A stretch of DNA of 64,000 nucleotides from Lentibacillus saliphilus (GTDB taxonomy: Bacteria > Bacillota > Bacilli > Bacillales > Amphibacillaceae): the NCBI RefSeq assembly GCF_019093865.1, contig NZ_JABJXD010000006.1, positions 111,228-175,227 of the forward strand, written 5' to 3'. A program made the translations under genes and the position numbers. Below the pieces are notes generated by a model that saw only the letters and a program-made list of their open reading frames with translations, searched no databases and had not been told where the DNA came from. Below, piece by piece: positions 18,648-27,103 of this stretch (position 1 is the first letter of the stretch; every line of letters starts with the position of its first letter).

Positions 18648-18764
18648 TCACAACGCATTAATTAAGTTACTAATATTCATGCTTAATCCATCAATTGCTA
18701 AAACTATCCATAATGCGCCACCTATAATGCAAGTGCCAAGAAAAAGAACATGCCATGTTTTCAT
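18648..18764 (-). CDS. 38-residue membrane peptide
   Basis: ATG 6 bases after a very good GGAGGGG site. The product MKTWHVLFLGTC continues as one hydrophobic helix (about 6-24) and ends in a short polar tail. It is the first gene of the leftward small-protein cluster, 37 bases before the bacteriocin-like frame. Too short for a family call; it could be a leader, toxin or accessory peptide. Confidence 0.5.
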   Translation of the reverse strand: MKTWHVLFLGTCIIGGALWIVLAIDGLSMNISNLINAL

Positions 18765-19011
18765 AACGATTTCCCCTCCTTTTTAAATAGAGTTATAATT
18801 AATGTACAAATTTCATCACAACAAGGAAGTGAGACTTAGAGTTCGATTATTTTTAATATTATAACACAAGATAAAAGTTATTGGTGACTTCTAATGTGTC
18901 TTACTAATCTGTCTCTTGTACATTTAGTGAGTCGAACCTGCCACAGTAAAGCATAAATTGACAGGAGATGTTTTTTAATAGTTGCTAAGATGACAATAAG
19001 GAGTTGAAGCC

Positions 19012-19881
19012 ATGGCATGGGTAGAGTCAATACAAAAGGCGATTGATTACATGGAAAAAAATATTATGGAAAATATCACGATTGACAGTATTGCTAAACA
19101 AGCCAATGTGTCACCTTTTCATTTCCAGCGAACGTTTGCTGTTTTGACAGAAGTTACGGTTGGTGACTATTTAAGAAGACGGAGATTAACATTGGCTGGA
19201 GAGGAATTACTGACAACGGATGCTAAGATTATTGATATTGCCTATAAATATGGCTATGAAACTCCCGAGGCTTTTTCTAAGGCTTTCCGCAGACAGCACA
19301 AGGTTACTCCGAGTGAAGTGCGAAAGCATCAGGGGAAGCTGCAATCCTATAACCGCCTGATAATACAGGTAACATTGAAAGGGGCAGAACCAATGAAGTA
19401 TAGTGTAGTCGAGAAGAATGCGTTTCAAATTGTTGGGGTTAAGCGCGAATATTCTAGTGTGGCAGAGGGAGAAACCGTAGTAGGCATTCCGGAACTTTGG
19501 AATGAGGTCAATCAAAATGGGACAAGCGATTTGCTATTTCAATTGAATGACGGAGTCGTAAAAGGCGTTTTAGGAGTTTGTGGGCAAGTTAGTGAAGAGC
19601 AAAAAAAGGCGAATGTGTTTGATTATTGGGTGGCGACCTCGTACGCTGGTAAGGTTCCAGAGGGGATGCTTTACTTAGAAATCCCCGCTTCCAAGTGGGC
19701 GGTTTTTGAAGTGCATGGACCAATGCCTACTGCGATGCAAAATGCGTGGAAACGAATTTTTTCTGAATGGTTCCCTTCAACTGGGTATCAGCATGCCGGT
19801 ACACCAGAATTTGAATTATATACGGATGATGATCCCAATAATCCAGATTTCTACTCGGAGATCTGGATTCCAATTAAATAA
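19012..19881 (+). CDS. AraC-family regulator with GyrI-like effector domain
   Basis: Residues about 5-107 form the double helix-turn-helix of AraC proteins (IDSIAKQANVSPFHFQRTF; then IIDIAYKYGYETPEAFSKAF with the conserved second helix). Residues about 125-289 form a GyrI-like/effector-binding domain, as in Rob and BmrR-like drug-responsive regulators. Such proteins sense amphipathic compounds and switch on efflux or stress genes. The start follows AAGGAG. It stands alone, with its own terminator. The nearby transporters are possible but unproven targets. Confidence 0.85.
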   Translation: MAWVESIQKAIDYMEKNIMENITIDSIAKQANVSPFHFQRTFAVLTEVTVGDYLRRRRLTLAGEELLTTDAKIIDIAYKYGYETPEAFSKAFRRQHKVTPSEVRKHQGKLQSYNRLIIQVTLKGAEPMKYSVVEKNAFQIVGVKREYSSVAEGETVVGIPELWNEVNQNGTSDLLFQLNDGVVKGVLGVCGQVSEEQKKANVFDYWVATSYAGKVPEGMLYLEIPASKWAVFEVHGPMPTAMQNAWKRIFSEWFPSTGYQHAGTPEFELYTDDDPNNPDFYSEIWIPIK

Positions 19882-19948
19882 TTTCACTATTTGTATATGG
19901 TGTTCGGCAATTGGATCGCGTTAGTTCAACAACTCTAATAACTAAGAG

Positions 19949-20002
19949 GAGCCAAAGTATACATTATTTTATCCATTTAAATGTATATCTTGGCTCTTTG
20001 TT
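19949..20002 (+). terminator. Terminator of the AraC-family gene
   Basis: 17-bp stem beginning GAGCCAAAGTATACATT, with its complement at 19979-19995, followed by a T-rich tract. Confidence 0.8.
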
Positions 20003-20097
20003 ATTCATCTTCACGTACAAAATTTGGACTATGATTAACGTATGTCTTATTAATTCTTTGTTAGAGAGAAGGCAGTATTGATACACCGAAGAAACAC

Positions 20098-20262
20098 ATG
20101 TCAAAGTCCACCTATCGAAATCTTGAAAGCATCGGAATATCCCCAGTTCTCATTCCAAAAAAATCTTTCCACCCAAAATCACATCAGGTTCCCAAGTTTG
20201 TTGAAAAAAATCATTCAAACTTTGAAGCATCAAAAAGTATTCCAAATGAAACCCTCTTATAG
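20098..20262 (+). CDS. Small unrecognised frame (54 codons)
   Basis: ATG-started frame (MSKSTYRNLESIGISPVLIP...) of soluble, basic composition, preceded only by a weak AGAGAAGG site. No family is recognised and the overlapping longer frame in another phase looks less protein-like. It lies in the 570-base gap between araC and the sigma factor gene. Confidence 0.2.
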   Translation: MSKSTYRNLESIGISPVLIPKKSFHPKSHQVPKFVEKNHSNFEASKSIPNETLL

Positions 20263-20509
20263 AGTTAGGTTACAAACGAAGAAGAAAAAACCTTTAACTG
20301 GGGTTCTTGTCAAATCTAACAAAACTACTAATTGTCTTGGTACAATTAAATAAGAGTAGCAGTCAGTAGCGAGAGCAACGAAATGGTAAGGGAAAAGTAT
20401 AGAATCGTCATATGACATACTTTTTCTGACCTTACCTAATAAAAAGGTGGTTCTTTGTTTTTTTGTAAGCAGTAATAATTCCTTTGAAAGATAAAACTTC
20501 AAAAAATAC

Positions 20510-20537
20510 TGTAACATATTTATCGGTAAAACGTGTA
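20510..20537 (+). promoter_or_regulatory. Candidate ECF-sigma autoregulatory promoter
   Basis: TGTAAC (20510-20515), exactly 16 bases, then CGTGTA (20532-20537), 30 bases before the start codon of the ECF sigma gene. Spacing and -35 fit ECF promoters of Bacillus (TGWAAC-N16-CGT). Positive autoregulation is usual for such genes. Confidence 0.55.
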
Positions 20538-20567
20538 AATAATGTAAAAGTAATGAGGGGGGGTCAA

Positions 20568-21101
20568 ATGCGAAATCAACTAAAATTAGAAAAACTATAT
20601 AAACAGTATGCAAAGACCCTCTATTTTTATTTATTAAGATTAAGTGGCTCGAAACAACTCGCAGAGGATTTAACACAAGAGACGTTCGTTCGTGCTACTG
20701 TTCATCTTAATAAATATGAAGGAGAAGAGGCTCGTGCTTGGCTTTTTAAAGTAGCACGTAATGCCTATTTAGATGAATGGCGAAAGCAAAAACGGAGGAA
20801 GACAATTCCCCTCTTATCAGTATTTTCGTCCAAAGAAGATATGATTAGTCGGTATGGGATTCCTGAAGATTCCCTTTTAATGCAAGAAACGCAGCAACAA
20901 CTTGAAGATTTATTGTTTTTTTTGCCTGAACAATATAGGTCGATCATTTACTTGCGTGAGTATGAGGAATTTAGCTATAAAGAAATAATGGAGACATTGC
21001 AATTAACAGAAGGGCAAGTGAAAGTGAAACTTCATCGAGCTAGAAAGCGGTTATCGAGCCTTGCTGAAAAGAAAGGGTGGTATTATGACGGAATGGAATA
21101 A
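20568..21101 (+). CDS. ECF-type RNA polymerase sigma factor
   Basis: 177 residues with region 2 (LYFYLLRLSGSKQLAEDLTQETFVRA) and region 4 (FSYKEIMETLQLTEGQVKVKLHRARKRL), joined by a short linker and with no region 1 or 3, as in group 4 sigma factors. ATG at 20568 is chosen for the GAGGGGGGG site six bases upstream. The coding end overlaps the start of a membrane protein with an anti-sigma layout. By analogy with SigM/V/W/X it probably answers cell-envelope stress. Confidence 0.9.
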   Translation: MRNQLKLEKLYKQYAKTLYFYLLRLSGSKQLAEDLTQETFVRATVHLNKYEGEEARAWLFKVARNAYLDEWRKQKRRKTIPLLSVFSSKEDMISRYGIPEDSLLMQETQQQLEDLLFFLPEQYRSIIYLREYEEFSYKEIMETLQLTEGQVKVKLHRARKRLSSLAEKKGWYYDGME

Positions 21102-22092
21102 AGAATTGGAAAAGAGAATATTAAAAAAATCAAAGTTCACCTTATCGTTTCGGATTTTACGAACATTGTTAATGGTATTAGTTATTTATGCTTTATACAT
21201 GATGATTACGAATGTCGTTGCAGACAAACTTGCCGTTGGAAAGGAAAATATGTATTATTCAAGTCTTGCACTTGAGTGGACTGTCCCAAATGTTCGGGGT
21301 GATTTCGATATTAAGGAAGAAGCAATGACTGTTTTTGGAACAAAAAGATTGTCCTATAACTTACTTAAAAAAGTAGGTAGTGAGGATGTTGTGATTGGTG
21401 AAGCACAAGTAACAAAGAGACTGTTCAGTGGTCTTTCAAATATTAACTACTCCCACCCTGGTTTACAGCAATTAAGCGAATTTTCCTTCTCGCTACCTGA
21501 AGATCCACAAACAAATAGGAAACTGGAAGCTAATACCTCACCTCATGTATGGGAATCATTAGAGATGTTACCTGGTGGAACGGTAGGAGAGTTAGCTTTT
21601 TCAACTACAAGTTTTATGAAATCAGAAAAACTAATTGAAAATTTACATGAATACGATATTCATATATTATGGATGCCTTTATTTACTGGGGAATTTGTAA
21701 ATTTTAATCCAAACGATTGGAGTGAAGGTAGTAATTTGATCATGGTTTCAGATGTAATTGGTCTAACAGGTGGAATTGATCATGACGAAAATTATCATCA
21801 ATCTTTACGGATCAATTGGTTGGATGAAGGGTCGTTAAAGGAAAGTAAACAATTAATGTTAAAAAATATGAAAGAACTCCTAAATAAACCTAATAGTTAT
21901 TATGAGAAATTTTTAGGTTTGGGGCACTTGAAAGAAAAATATCAATACTTAGAAGGCGAGGGTTTTATTGTATATGGAGCCGTTGTAACAGGTCCTGTAA
22001 AAGAATTGTTAAAGTTAAAAGATGCCCCATTTGTTCAAGGTGAACAATTAGGTGAAGTTAAGTTATGGAATTGGGAGAAACAAAATGAATAA
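21085..22092 (+). CDS. Membrane-bound anti-sigma factor (Sigma_reg_N/C type)
   Basis: 335 residues: a short cytoplasmic N-terminus (MTEWNKELEKRILKKSKF) that would hold the sigma factor, one membrane helix (about 23-42), and a long extracellular part. The layout matches the sigma factor regulator family with separate N- and C-terminal domains found beside ECF sigma genes in Bacillus; the family name is from memory. ATG at 21085 overlaps the sigma gene by 17 bases, so the two are coupled. No site-2 protease or other regulator is adjacent. Confidence 0.8.
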   Translation: MTEWNKELEKRILKKSKFTLSFRILRTLLMVLVIYALYMMITNVVADKLAVGKENMYYSSLALEWTVPNVRGDFDIKEEAMTVFGTKRLSYNLLKKVGSEDVVIGEAQVTKRLFSGLSNINYSHPGLQQLSEFSFSLPEDPQTNRKLEANTSPHVWESLEMLPGGTVGELAFSTTSFMKSEKLIENLHEYDIHILWMPLFTGEFVNFNPNDWSEGSNLIMVSDVIGLTGGIDHDENYHQSLRINWLDEGSLKESKQLMLKNMKELLNKPNSYYEKFLGLGHLKEKYQYLEGEGFIVYGAVVTGPVKELLKLKDAPFVQGEQLGEVKLWNWEKQNE

Positions 22093-22278
22093 AATTGGAA
22101 TATAAGGGGTTTAAATGGCAATAAAAATCCAATTTGTGATCTCTGTTATGCACCACAGTCTGCAACTAATGCAAACTATGATGTGTGTTGGAATGTCAAC
22201 TTAGAAGGTAAAACTGCTGTTATTCCACCTTCTAATTATAATTACGTGTATCGGAGTGTACTATTAACTGCGAAGTAA
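22093..22278 (+). pseudogene. In-frame continuation after the anti-sigma stop: gene remnant
   Basis: After the TAA of the anti-sigma gene the same frame stays open for 61 codons, ending at TAA 22276-22278. The translation is protein-like, with paired cysteines (NPICDLCYAP ... YDVCWNV) and a tidy end (YVYRSVLLTAK). There is no start codon or ribosome site. It looks like the C-terminus of a different, deleted gene; stop-codon readthrough is a less likely reading. Confidence 0.35.
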
Positions 22279-22327
22279 GAGTCGTACGCTCTCTCACTTA
22301 CATAGTTAATATTACACTCTCTATTAC

Positions 22328-22370
22328 ACGTCCCAATTTTAATACGCAGGCGGGATGTTTTCTCTTTATT
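22328..22370 (+). terminator. Likely terminator after the sigma/anti-sigma operon
   Basis: ACGTCCC / GGGATGT (one G-U) with a 17-base loop, followed by TTTCTCTTTATTTTT. Confidence 0.55.
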
Positions 22371-22481
22371 TTTGCGATATTGTTTGATGGCTTATTTCTG
22401 ATTGTAAGACCAACGCCTGGAATCAGCACCTAGTATAATAACTGGAAAATCCATATACCGTGCTTTCTACTCGCTAAGTAG

Positions 22482-23135
22482 TTAAAATTCTTTCTTGTTC
22501 ATAATCGACACACTAATTTTATAAGAGAGTAGTAGAGCTACAACTGCAATAACGATTGCTCCCATATTTAACATTCCGATGCTCATTGTTGATAAATTAT
22601 TTAACATTGAAACCAAATCAAAACTGAATGACTTTGCAATTTTAACGATAAGGACGCCGATAATAAACATTAAACCTAAAGCGCCCATAATACCTATTCG
22701 GCTCTTTTCTCCACCAAATTTTAATTGAAAAGGAAGCATAAACGCTAATATCATTAACATTGCTGGCAAAACCATAAGTGCAGTCATTAAAGTATCAAGT
22801 ATTAAATTATGATCTCTTGTTAGTCCTGCACCCAAAACAATAATCGTTCCAAGTAACCACGAACTTCCACCAACGATAAGACCAAATCCGTACTTTTCTT
22901 TGACATAGCATTTTCGGTTAATTGGTAATGAGAATATAAAGGCGTTCCCATTATCAAATTCATCATAACTGATCGTACTTAATGTGAATAATGAACCTAT
23001 AAATGCCATATACCCAATGATAAATGAGGAGACTTCTGTGAATACAGCCATTCCAACTGCTATCGCAACAATGAGCAGATAGAAATGCTTTTGAGCTTTC
23101 ATGAGTTTGAAATCTTTAATTAATAGTCCTTTCAT
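22482..23135 (-). CDS. ABC-2 type transporter permease
   Basis: 217-residue membrane protein with six hydrophobic segments and the start typical of ABC-2 permeases of the YtrC/BcrB kind (MKGLLIKDFKLMKAQK, then SYDEFDNGNAFIFSLPINRK). It is the last gene of a gntR-ATPase-permease operon; its start overlaps the ATPase stop by four bases. Such modules export or detoxify cell-wall-active peptides; the substrate here is unknown. Confidence 0.85.
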   Translation of the reverse strand: MKGLLIKDFKLMKAQKHFYLLIVAIAVGMAVFTEVSSFIIGYMAFIGSLFTLSTISYDEFDNGNAFIFSLPINRKCYVKEKYGFGLIVGGSSWLLGTIIVLGAGLTRDHNLILDTLMTALMVLPAMLMILAFMLPFQLKFGGEKSRIGIMGALGLMFIIGVLIVKIAKSFSFDLVSMLNNLSTMSIGMLNMGAIVIAVVALLLSYKISVSIMNKKEF

Positions 23136-23983
23136 AATTCGACACCTCTAATCATCATTGTAATGACTTCATCAATCGTCCCTTTTTCAATTGCGATTTG
23201 CGGGTGGTTTTCTATATAATATTGCTTCTGATTTGTCAAACAACTATAACCGTAACTTTCTTTCTTGTAACGTAAGATATATTGTTTATCAATATCGGCA
23301 TATTGTTTCTGATCTACTTTTAACAAAGCGTAGTCGCTTAGTAGAACGTCTGTATCTTCGTGCATGATGATTTTTCCTTCATGTATCATATAAAGGTCAT
23401 CGCATAAAGTTTCCAAATCGCTGGAGATATGAGAACTAATTAAAATAGAACGTTCCTCATCTTTTTCCATAAAATCTCTTAACATTTCTAATAATTCATC
23501 TCTGGCAATCACATCGAGCCCTGCGGTTGGTTCATCTAATATTAGTAATTTAGCATTGTGCGAGATGGCTATCAAAATTTTTAATTTTGCTTTCATACCT
23601 GTTGAAAAATCTTTAGTTTTTTTATTTCGTGGCAAACCAAACCTCTGTATCTGTTCCATAAAAAATGGTTTATCAAATGCTTTATAAAGATTATCCAAAA
23701 TAGGAATCATATCATTAATAGTCAAATATCCACTAAATCCAGAATCTGATAAAACAATTCCCAAATCCTGCTTATCTTCTGTCTTGAACGCTTGAATATC
23801 CTTTCCTAGTATACGGACTGTTCCACCATCACTAGTAATCAAGCCTAAGATTGCCTTGAATGTTGTACTCTTACCTGAACCGTTTTGTCCGATTAGACCT
23901 GTTACACGACCTTGCATGATTTCTAACGAACAGTCTAATGAGAAAGCATCATAGTTCTTTTTTAAATGTTCAATCTTTAACAT
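23132..23983 (-). CDS. ABC transporter ATP-binding protein
   Basis: 283 residues. Walker A GQNGSGKST is near 34-42, a signature in the degenerate form FSTGMKAKL is near 128, Walker B LLILDEPTAGLD near 147, and the switch histidine in SSHISSD. The tail of about 80 residues is usual for the YtrB/BcrA-like class. It is the second gene of the operon, three bases after gntR, and pairs with the permease at 22482. Confidence 0.9.
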   Translation of the reverse strand: MLKIEHLKKNYDAFSLDCSLEIMQGRVTGLIGQNGSGKSTTFKAILGLITSDGGTVRILGKDIQAFKTEDKQDLGIVLSDSGFSGYLTINDMIPILDNLYKAFDKPFFMEQIQRFGLPRNKKTKDFSTGMKAKLKILIAISHNAKLLILDEPTAGLDVIARDELLEMLRDFMEKDEERSILISSHISSDLETLCDDLYMIHEGKIIMHEDTDVLLSDYALLKVDQKQYADIDKQYILRYKKESYGYSCLTNQKQYYIENHPQIAIEKGTIDEVITMMIRGVEL

Positions 23984-23986
23984 ATA

Positions 23987-24358
23987 TCAACCCTCCAAAA
24001 TCAATTCAAATAAACTCTTAATGTCTTCATCACTTATCCCACAACGTCTGCCCTTTTGAATAGCCATTTCCAAATCAGCTTCCACTTCTTTTTTTTGTTC
24101 CTCCAATAAAAGCTCTGTGTTTGTCGCTGCTACATACGTTCCTTTGCCATGAACCGTTATGGTAAAGCCTTCAGATTCCAAATTATCGTATGCTTTCTTA
24201 ACAGTTAGAGCACTAACTTTGAGTTCTTTTGACAAAGTACGAACAGACGGTAAATTATCATTTTCTTTCAGCTCGCCATTACGTATTAAAGTTTTGATTT
24301 GATCTACAATTTGCTCGTAAATGGGAACCATCAATGAGCTGTTAATAATAATCCTCAA
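23987..24358 (-). CDS. GntR-family regulator, YtrA subfamily
   Basis: 123 residues: a winged helix (YEQIVDQIKTLIRNGELKENDNLPSVRTLSKELKVS, shown here only by position 14-48) followed by a short dimer helix, as in YtrA. TTG start about 9 bases after GGAGGGG. It is the first gene of an operon with an ABC transporter. A palindrome in its own promoter (24392-24408) suggests autorepression relieved by a cell-envelope antibiotic, as for B. subtilis ytr; that last part is inference. Confidence 0.88.
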   Translation of the reverse strand: MRIIINSSLMVPIYEQIVDQIKTLIRNGELKENDNLPSVRTLSKELKVSALTVKKAYDNLESEGFTITVHGKGTYVAATNTELLLEEQKKEVEADLEMAIQKGRRCGISDEDIKSLFELILEG

Positions 24359-24384
24359 TTTTTATATCCCCTCCGTTCGTTAAC

Positions 24385-24413
24385 AGTATATAACAGTCGG
24401 TAACTGTTGTCTA
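24385..24413 (-). promoter_or_regulatory. Promoter of the gntR-ABC operon with operator in its spacer
   Basis: On the minus strand TAGACA (24408-24413), 17 bases, TATACT (24385-24390). The spacer contains the palindrome AACAGT-TACCG-ACTGTT (24392-24408), and another AACAGT half-site lies about 10 bases away over the -10. A repressor bound there would block polymerase. Confidence 0.7.
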
Positions 24414-24480
24414 GTGTTATACTCTGTTTATTGAAATTAGATCGTTCTGTGGATATGATTTTGCCGGTAAGTAAAATATT

Positions 24481-24561
24481 TTGGATGAAGATATTTACAA
24501 TGAATACCGTTTTAGGTCGATTTCTCCAAATAAAGAAGATTATTTTCATAATGGGTGGTAA
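24481..24561 (+). pseudogene. Short C-terminal-like gene remnant
   Basis: A 26-codon frame (LDEDIYNEYRFRSISPNK, then EDYFHNGW) ending in a stop, with a stop just upstream and no ribosome site. The composition is protein-like; it looks like the tail of a deleted gene. It is not attributable to a family. Confidence 0.2.
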
Positions 24562-24564
24562 CAT

Positions 24565-24607
24565 AAATAAAGAGCCGTTAAATTTTTCGTCTCTTTATTT
24601 TTTTATT
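24565..24607 (+). terminator. Intrinsic terminator in the gntR / response-regulator gap
   Basis: AAATAAAGAG (24565-24574) / CTCTTTATTT (24591-24600), then a run of seven T. It follows the short remnant at 24481, so it may be the terminator of that former gene. The 170 bases from here to the next gene show nothing else. Confidence 0.65.
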
Positions 24608-24774
24608 TGCCTGTTAAAAGTACACAACGCTTGTGGTGTTGGTAGCGTGGATATCTAGGTCGGTATGGTTTTCAACACGGGCTATCTGGATAGTTCAGGT
24701 TACGGACTAGAAATAGGTTGAGTTAGTAAGATGGATGTTTTATCAAAATAGTGTTTAGGGAAGAAGGTGAGTTC

Positions 24775-25458
24775 TTGTATAAAATTTTATTAGTTGAAGA
24801 TGACAAAGCGTTATCAAATGGAATTGCTCTTGCTTTGCAAACTAATAGTGTAGAAATCATTCAGTGTTATGACATAAAATCTTCTAAAACTAAATTAAGT
24901 TACAATACATTTGATTTAATGATTTTCGATATAAATTTACCTGATGGTAATGGCATGGACTTGCTTTGTGAAGTGAAAAAAGTAAGTGATACGCCTGTCA
25001 TTATGTTAACGGCAAATGATATGGAAGTAGATATTGTAGCCGGTCTTGAAATGGGGGCAGATGATTATATCACAAAACCTTTTAGCCTTGCCATACTTCG
25101 TGCAAGGGTAAACACCCAACTTCGAAAGCGTTCTAATGCTAATGCCAAAGAGAATACTTTTATCCAAGATGCTTTCCAGTTTGACTTTGATAAAATGGAA
25201 TTTCATAAAAATGCCACAGCCATAGAATTAAGTAAAACCGAGCAAAAATTGTTGCGTATATTAGTTGAGAATAAGGGTGTTACCTTGGATCGTAGTACTT
25301 TAATTGACCGAATTTGGACAGATGGTGCAGAGTATGTAGATGAAAATGCATTATCTGTTTCCATTAAAAGATTACGTAACAAATTGGAGGACATCCCTTC
25401 AAAGCCACAATATATCAAAACTGTTTATGGAATTGGTTATGCATGGGTGGTGACGTAA
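24775..25458 (+). CDS. OmpR/PhoB-family response regulator
   Basis: 227 residues. Receiver domain with VEDD at the N-terminus, phospho-acceptor aspartate in MIFDINLPDG near residue 52, MLTAND and K in ITKPF; then a winged-helix output domain (IELSKTEQKLLRILVEN; VYGIGYAWV). TTG at 24775 follows GAAGGTGAG and gives the usual family length; an upstream GTG lacks a site. It is first gene of a regulator-kinase-ABC cluster resembling peptide-antibiotic sensing modules. Confidence 0.9.
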   Translation: MYKILLVEDDKALSNGIALALQTNSVEIIQCYDIKSSKTKLSYNTFDLMIFDINLPDGNGMDLLCEVKKVSDTPVIMLTANDMEVDIVAGLEMGADDYITKPFSLAILRARVNTQLRKRSNANAKENTFIQDAFQFDFDKMEFHKNATAIELSKTEQKLLRILVENKGVTLDRSTLIDRIWTDGAEYVDENALSVSIKRLRNKLEDIPSKPQYIKTVYGIGYAWVVT

Positions 25459-25460
25459 GA

Positions 25461-26306
25461 ATGAGCCTATTTAGAGTAAACAAGGTCATGGAACGATTAA
25501 ATCAAATGGTTGATAATGCGATAGAAGGAAGGCCAATAGAAAATGGCTTTGATGAAACTAAAATGTCAGCATTGGAGACAAAATTATCTAACTATCTTGC
25601 TATGAACAGCACTACTAAAGAAAAATTGAAGGAAGAGAAGTTTAAAATCAACGAGTTAATCTCTGATATTTCTCATCAAACAAAGACACCTCTTTCAAAT
25701 ATACTGCTTTATACACAGCTACTTGCAGAAAGTGACTTATCCGAACAAGACAAAAATTGTGTTGCTGCATTGACACAGCAAGCCGGAAAATTAAATTTCC
25801 TAATTTCTTCTCTAGTAAAAACATCAAGACTAGAAACTGGAATAATTGCTGTAACGCCTATACGTTTTAGTATAAATAATCTTTTGGAAAATGTAATCAA
25901 TCAGATAAAACCAAAAGCGAGCGATAAACAGATTACATTATCTCAAAAGGGAGAAAACATACAGGCTTTCTTTGATCCGAAATGGACGGCTGAAGCGCTA
26001 TATAATATAGTTGATAACGCAGTAAAATATTCTAAGGTGGGTGGGAAGGTTGATATAGTTGTTACTGCATATCAACTTTTTTGTCGCATTGATGTGACTG
26101 ATACAGGAATTGGCATCAGCGAAGAAGAAACCACAAAAATATTCTCGCGTTTTTATCGATCACAGGCAGTCAGTAATGAAGATGGTGTAGGAATAGGGCT
26201 ATACCTTGCAAGGGAAATTATTGCAGCAGAGGGGGGCTATATTAAGGTGAGGTCAGAATTAAACCGAGGCTCTACTTTTTCTGTGTTTTTACCAATGGAA
26301 GGATGA
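25461..26306 (+). CDS. Sensor histidine kinase without membrane segments
   Basis: 281 residues with HisKA (phospho-acceptor in ISDISHQTKTPLSN, near residue 75) and HATPase_c domains (N box YNIVDNAVKYS; DTGIGI; GVGIGLYLAREI). No hydrophobic helix exists, so it cannot itself see an external ligand. Kinases of this kind often depend on a partner ABC transporter as the sensor, and one follows at 26423. ATG at 25461 lies two bases after the regulator stop. Confidence 0.88.
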   Translation: MSLFRVNKVMERLNQMVDNAIEGRPIENGFDETKMSALETKLSNYLAMNSTTKEKLKEEKFKINELISDISHQTKTPLSNILLYTQLLAESDLSEQDKNCVAALTQQAGKLNFLISSLVKTSRLETGIIAVTPIRFSINNLLENVINQIKPKASDKQITLSQKGENIQAFFDPKWTAEALYNIVDNAVKYSKVGGKVDIVVTAYQLFCRIDVTDTGIGISEEETTKIFSRFYRSQAVSNEDGVGIGLYLAREIIAAEGGYIKVRSELNRGSTFSVFLPMEG

Positions 26307-26370
26307 AATCTTTCAAAACCGTTAGATTTGTCCCCTCTCTCGAAAGATTGTAGAAAGATTTATGGTTTAT

Positions 26371-26407
26371 AATCTGTATTGTAGAGCTACGATACAGATT
26401 TTTTTTA
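26371..26407 (+). terminator. Terminator or attenuator between kinase and ABC genes
   Basis: AATCTGTAT / ATACAGATT with further pairing inside (GTAG/CTAC) and eight T. The ABC genes downstream need either readthrough or their own promoter. Confidence 0.75.
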
Positions 26408-26422
26408 TGGAGGTGACTAATT

Positions 26423-27103
26423 ATGATTATTCTTGAAACAAGGAGCTTAAAAAAAATATATGGTAGTGGCGATTCTACTGTTCATGCTTTAGATGGTGTT
26501 AATTTAAAAGTGGAGAATGGCGAATTCGTATCAATTGTGGGTACATCTGGAAGTGGTAAATCTACCTTATTGCATATGCTTGGTGGACTTGATCGTCCTA
26601 CAAGTGGTGACGTTATTGTAGGTGGAAAAGAGATTTTTACATTGAAGGATGAAGAACTTACTATTTTTCGTCGGCGCAAAATTGGATTTGTTTTTCAAAA
26701 CTATAATCTTGTACCTACCTTAAATGTTTATGAAAATATTGTTTTGCCAATTGGTCTTGATGGAAATACGCCAGATAAAGACTATGTGGATAATATTATT
26801 CATACGTTAGGGCTTAAAAGTAAGTTGCGAAATATGCCGAATAATCTATCGGGTGGACAACAACAACGTGTTGCAATTGCTAGGGCGTTGGCATCAAAGC
26901 CAGCGATTATTCTTGCAGATGAACCAACGGGAAATCTTGATAGCAAAACGAGTCAAGATGTATTAAGTCTGTTAAAAGTAACAAGTGAAAAGTTTAAGCA
27001 AACGATTGTTATGATTACTCATAACGAAGAAATATCTCAACTTGCAGATAGGGTCGTTAGAATTGAGGATGGGCAGATTGTAGGTGGTGTCAGCAATGCT
27101 TAA
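26423..27103 (+). CDS. ABC transporter ATP-binding protein, MacB/LolD class
   Basis: 226 residues. Walker [10 protein letters not shown] near 38-46, Q-loop [10 protein letters not shown] typical of the MacB/LolD class, signature LSGGQQQR, Walker [13 protein letters not shown], switch MITHNEE. The start follows ATGGAGGTGA. Its end overlaps the FtsX-type permease gene by 8 bases. It forms the energy subunit of an exporter or sensor for peptides. Confidence 0.92.
   Translation: MIILETRSLKKIYGSGDSTVHALDGVNLKVENGEFVSIVGTSGSGKSTLLHMLGGLDRPTSGDVIVGGKEIFTLKDEELTIFRRRKIGFVFQNYNLVPTLNVYENIVLPIGLDGNTPDKDYVDNIIHTLGLKSKLRNMPNNLSGGQQQRVAIARALASKPAIILADEPTGNLDSKTSQDVLSLLKVTSEKFKQTIVMITHNEEISQLADRVVRIEDGQIVGGVSNA

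Noticed and set aside
20257..20676. 139-codon minus-strand frame
   Set aside because: Overlaps the ECF sigma gene and its promoter; low-complexity hydrophobic product without a start site.
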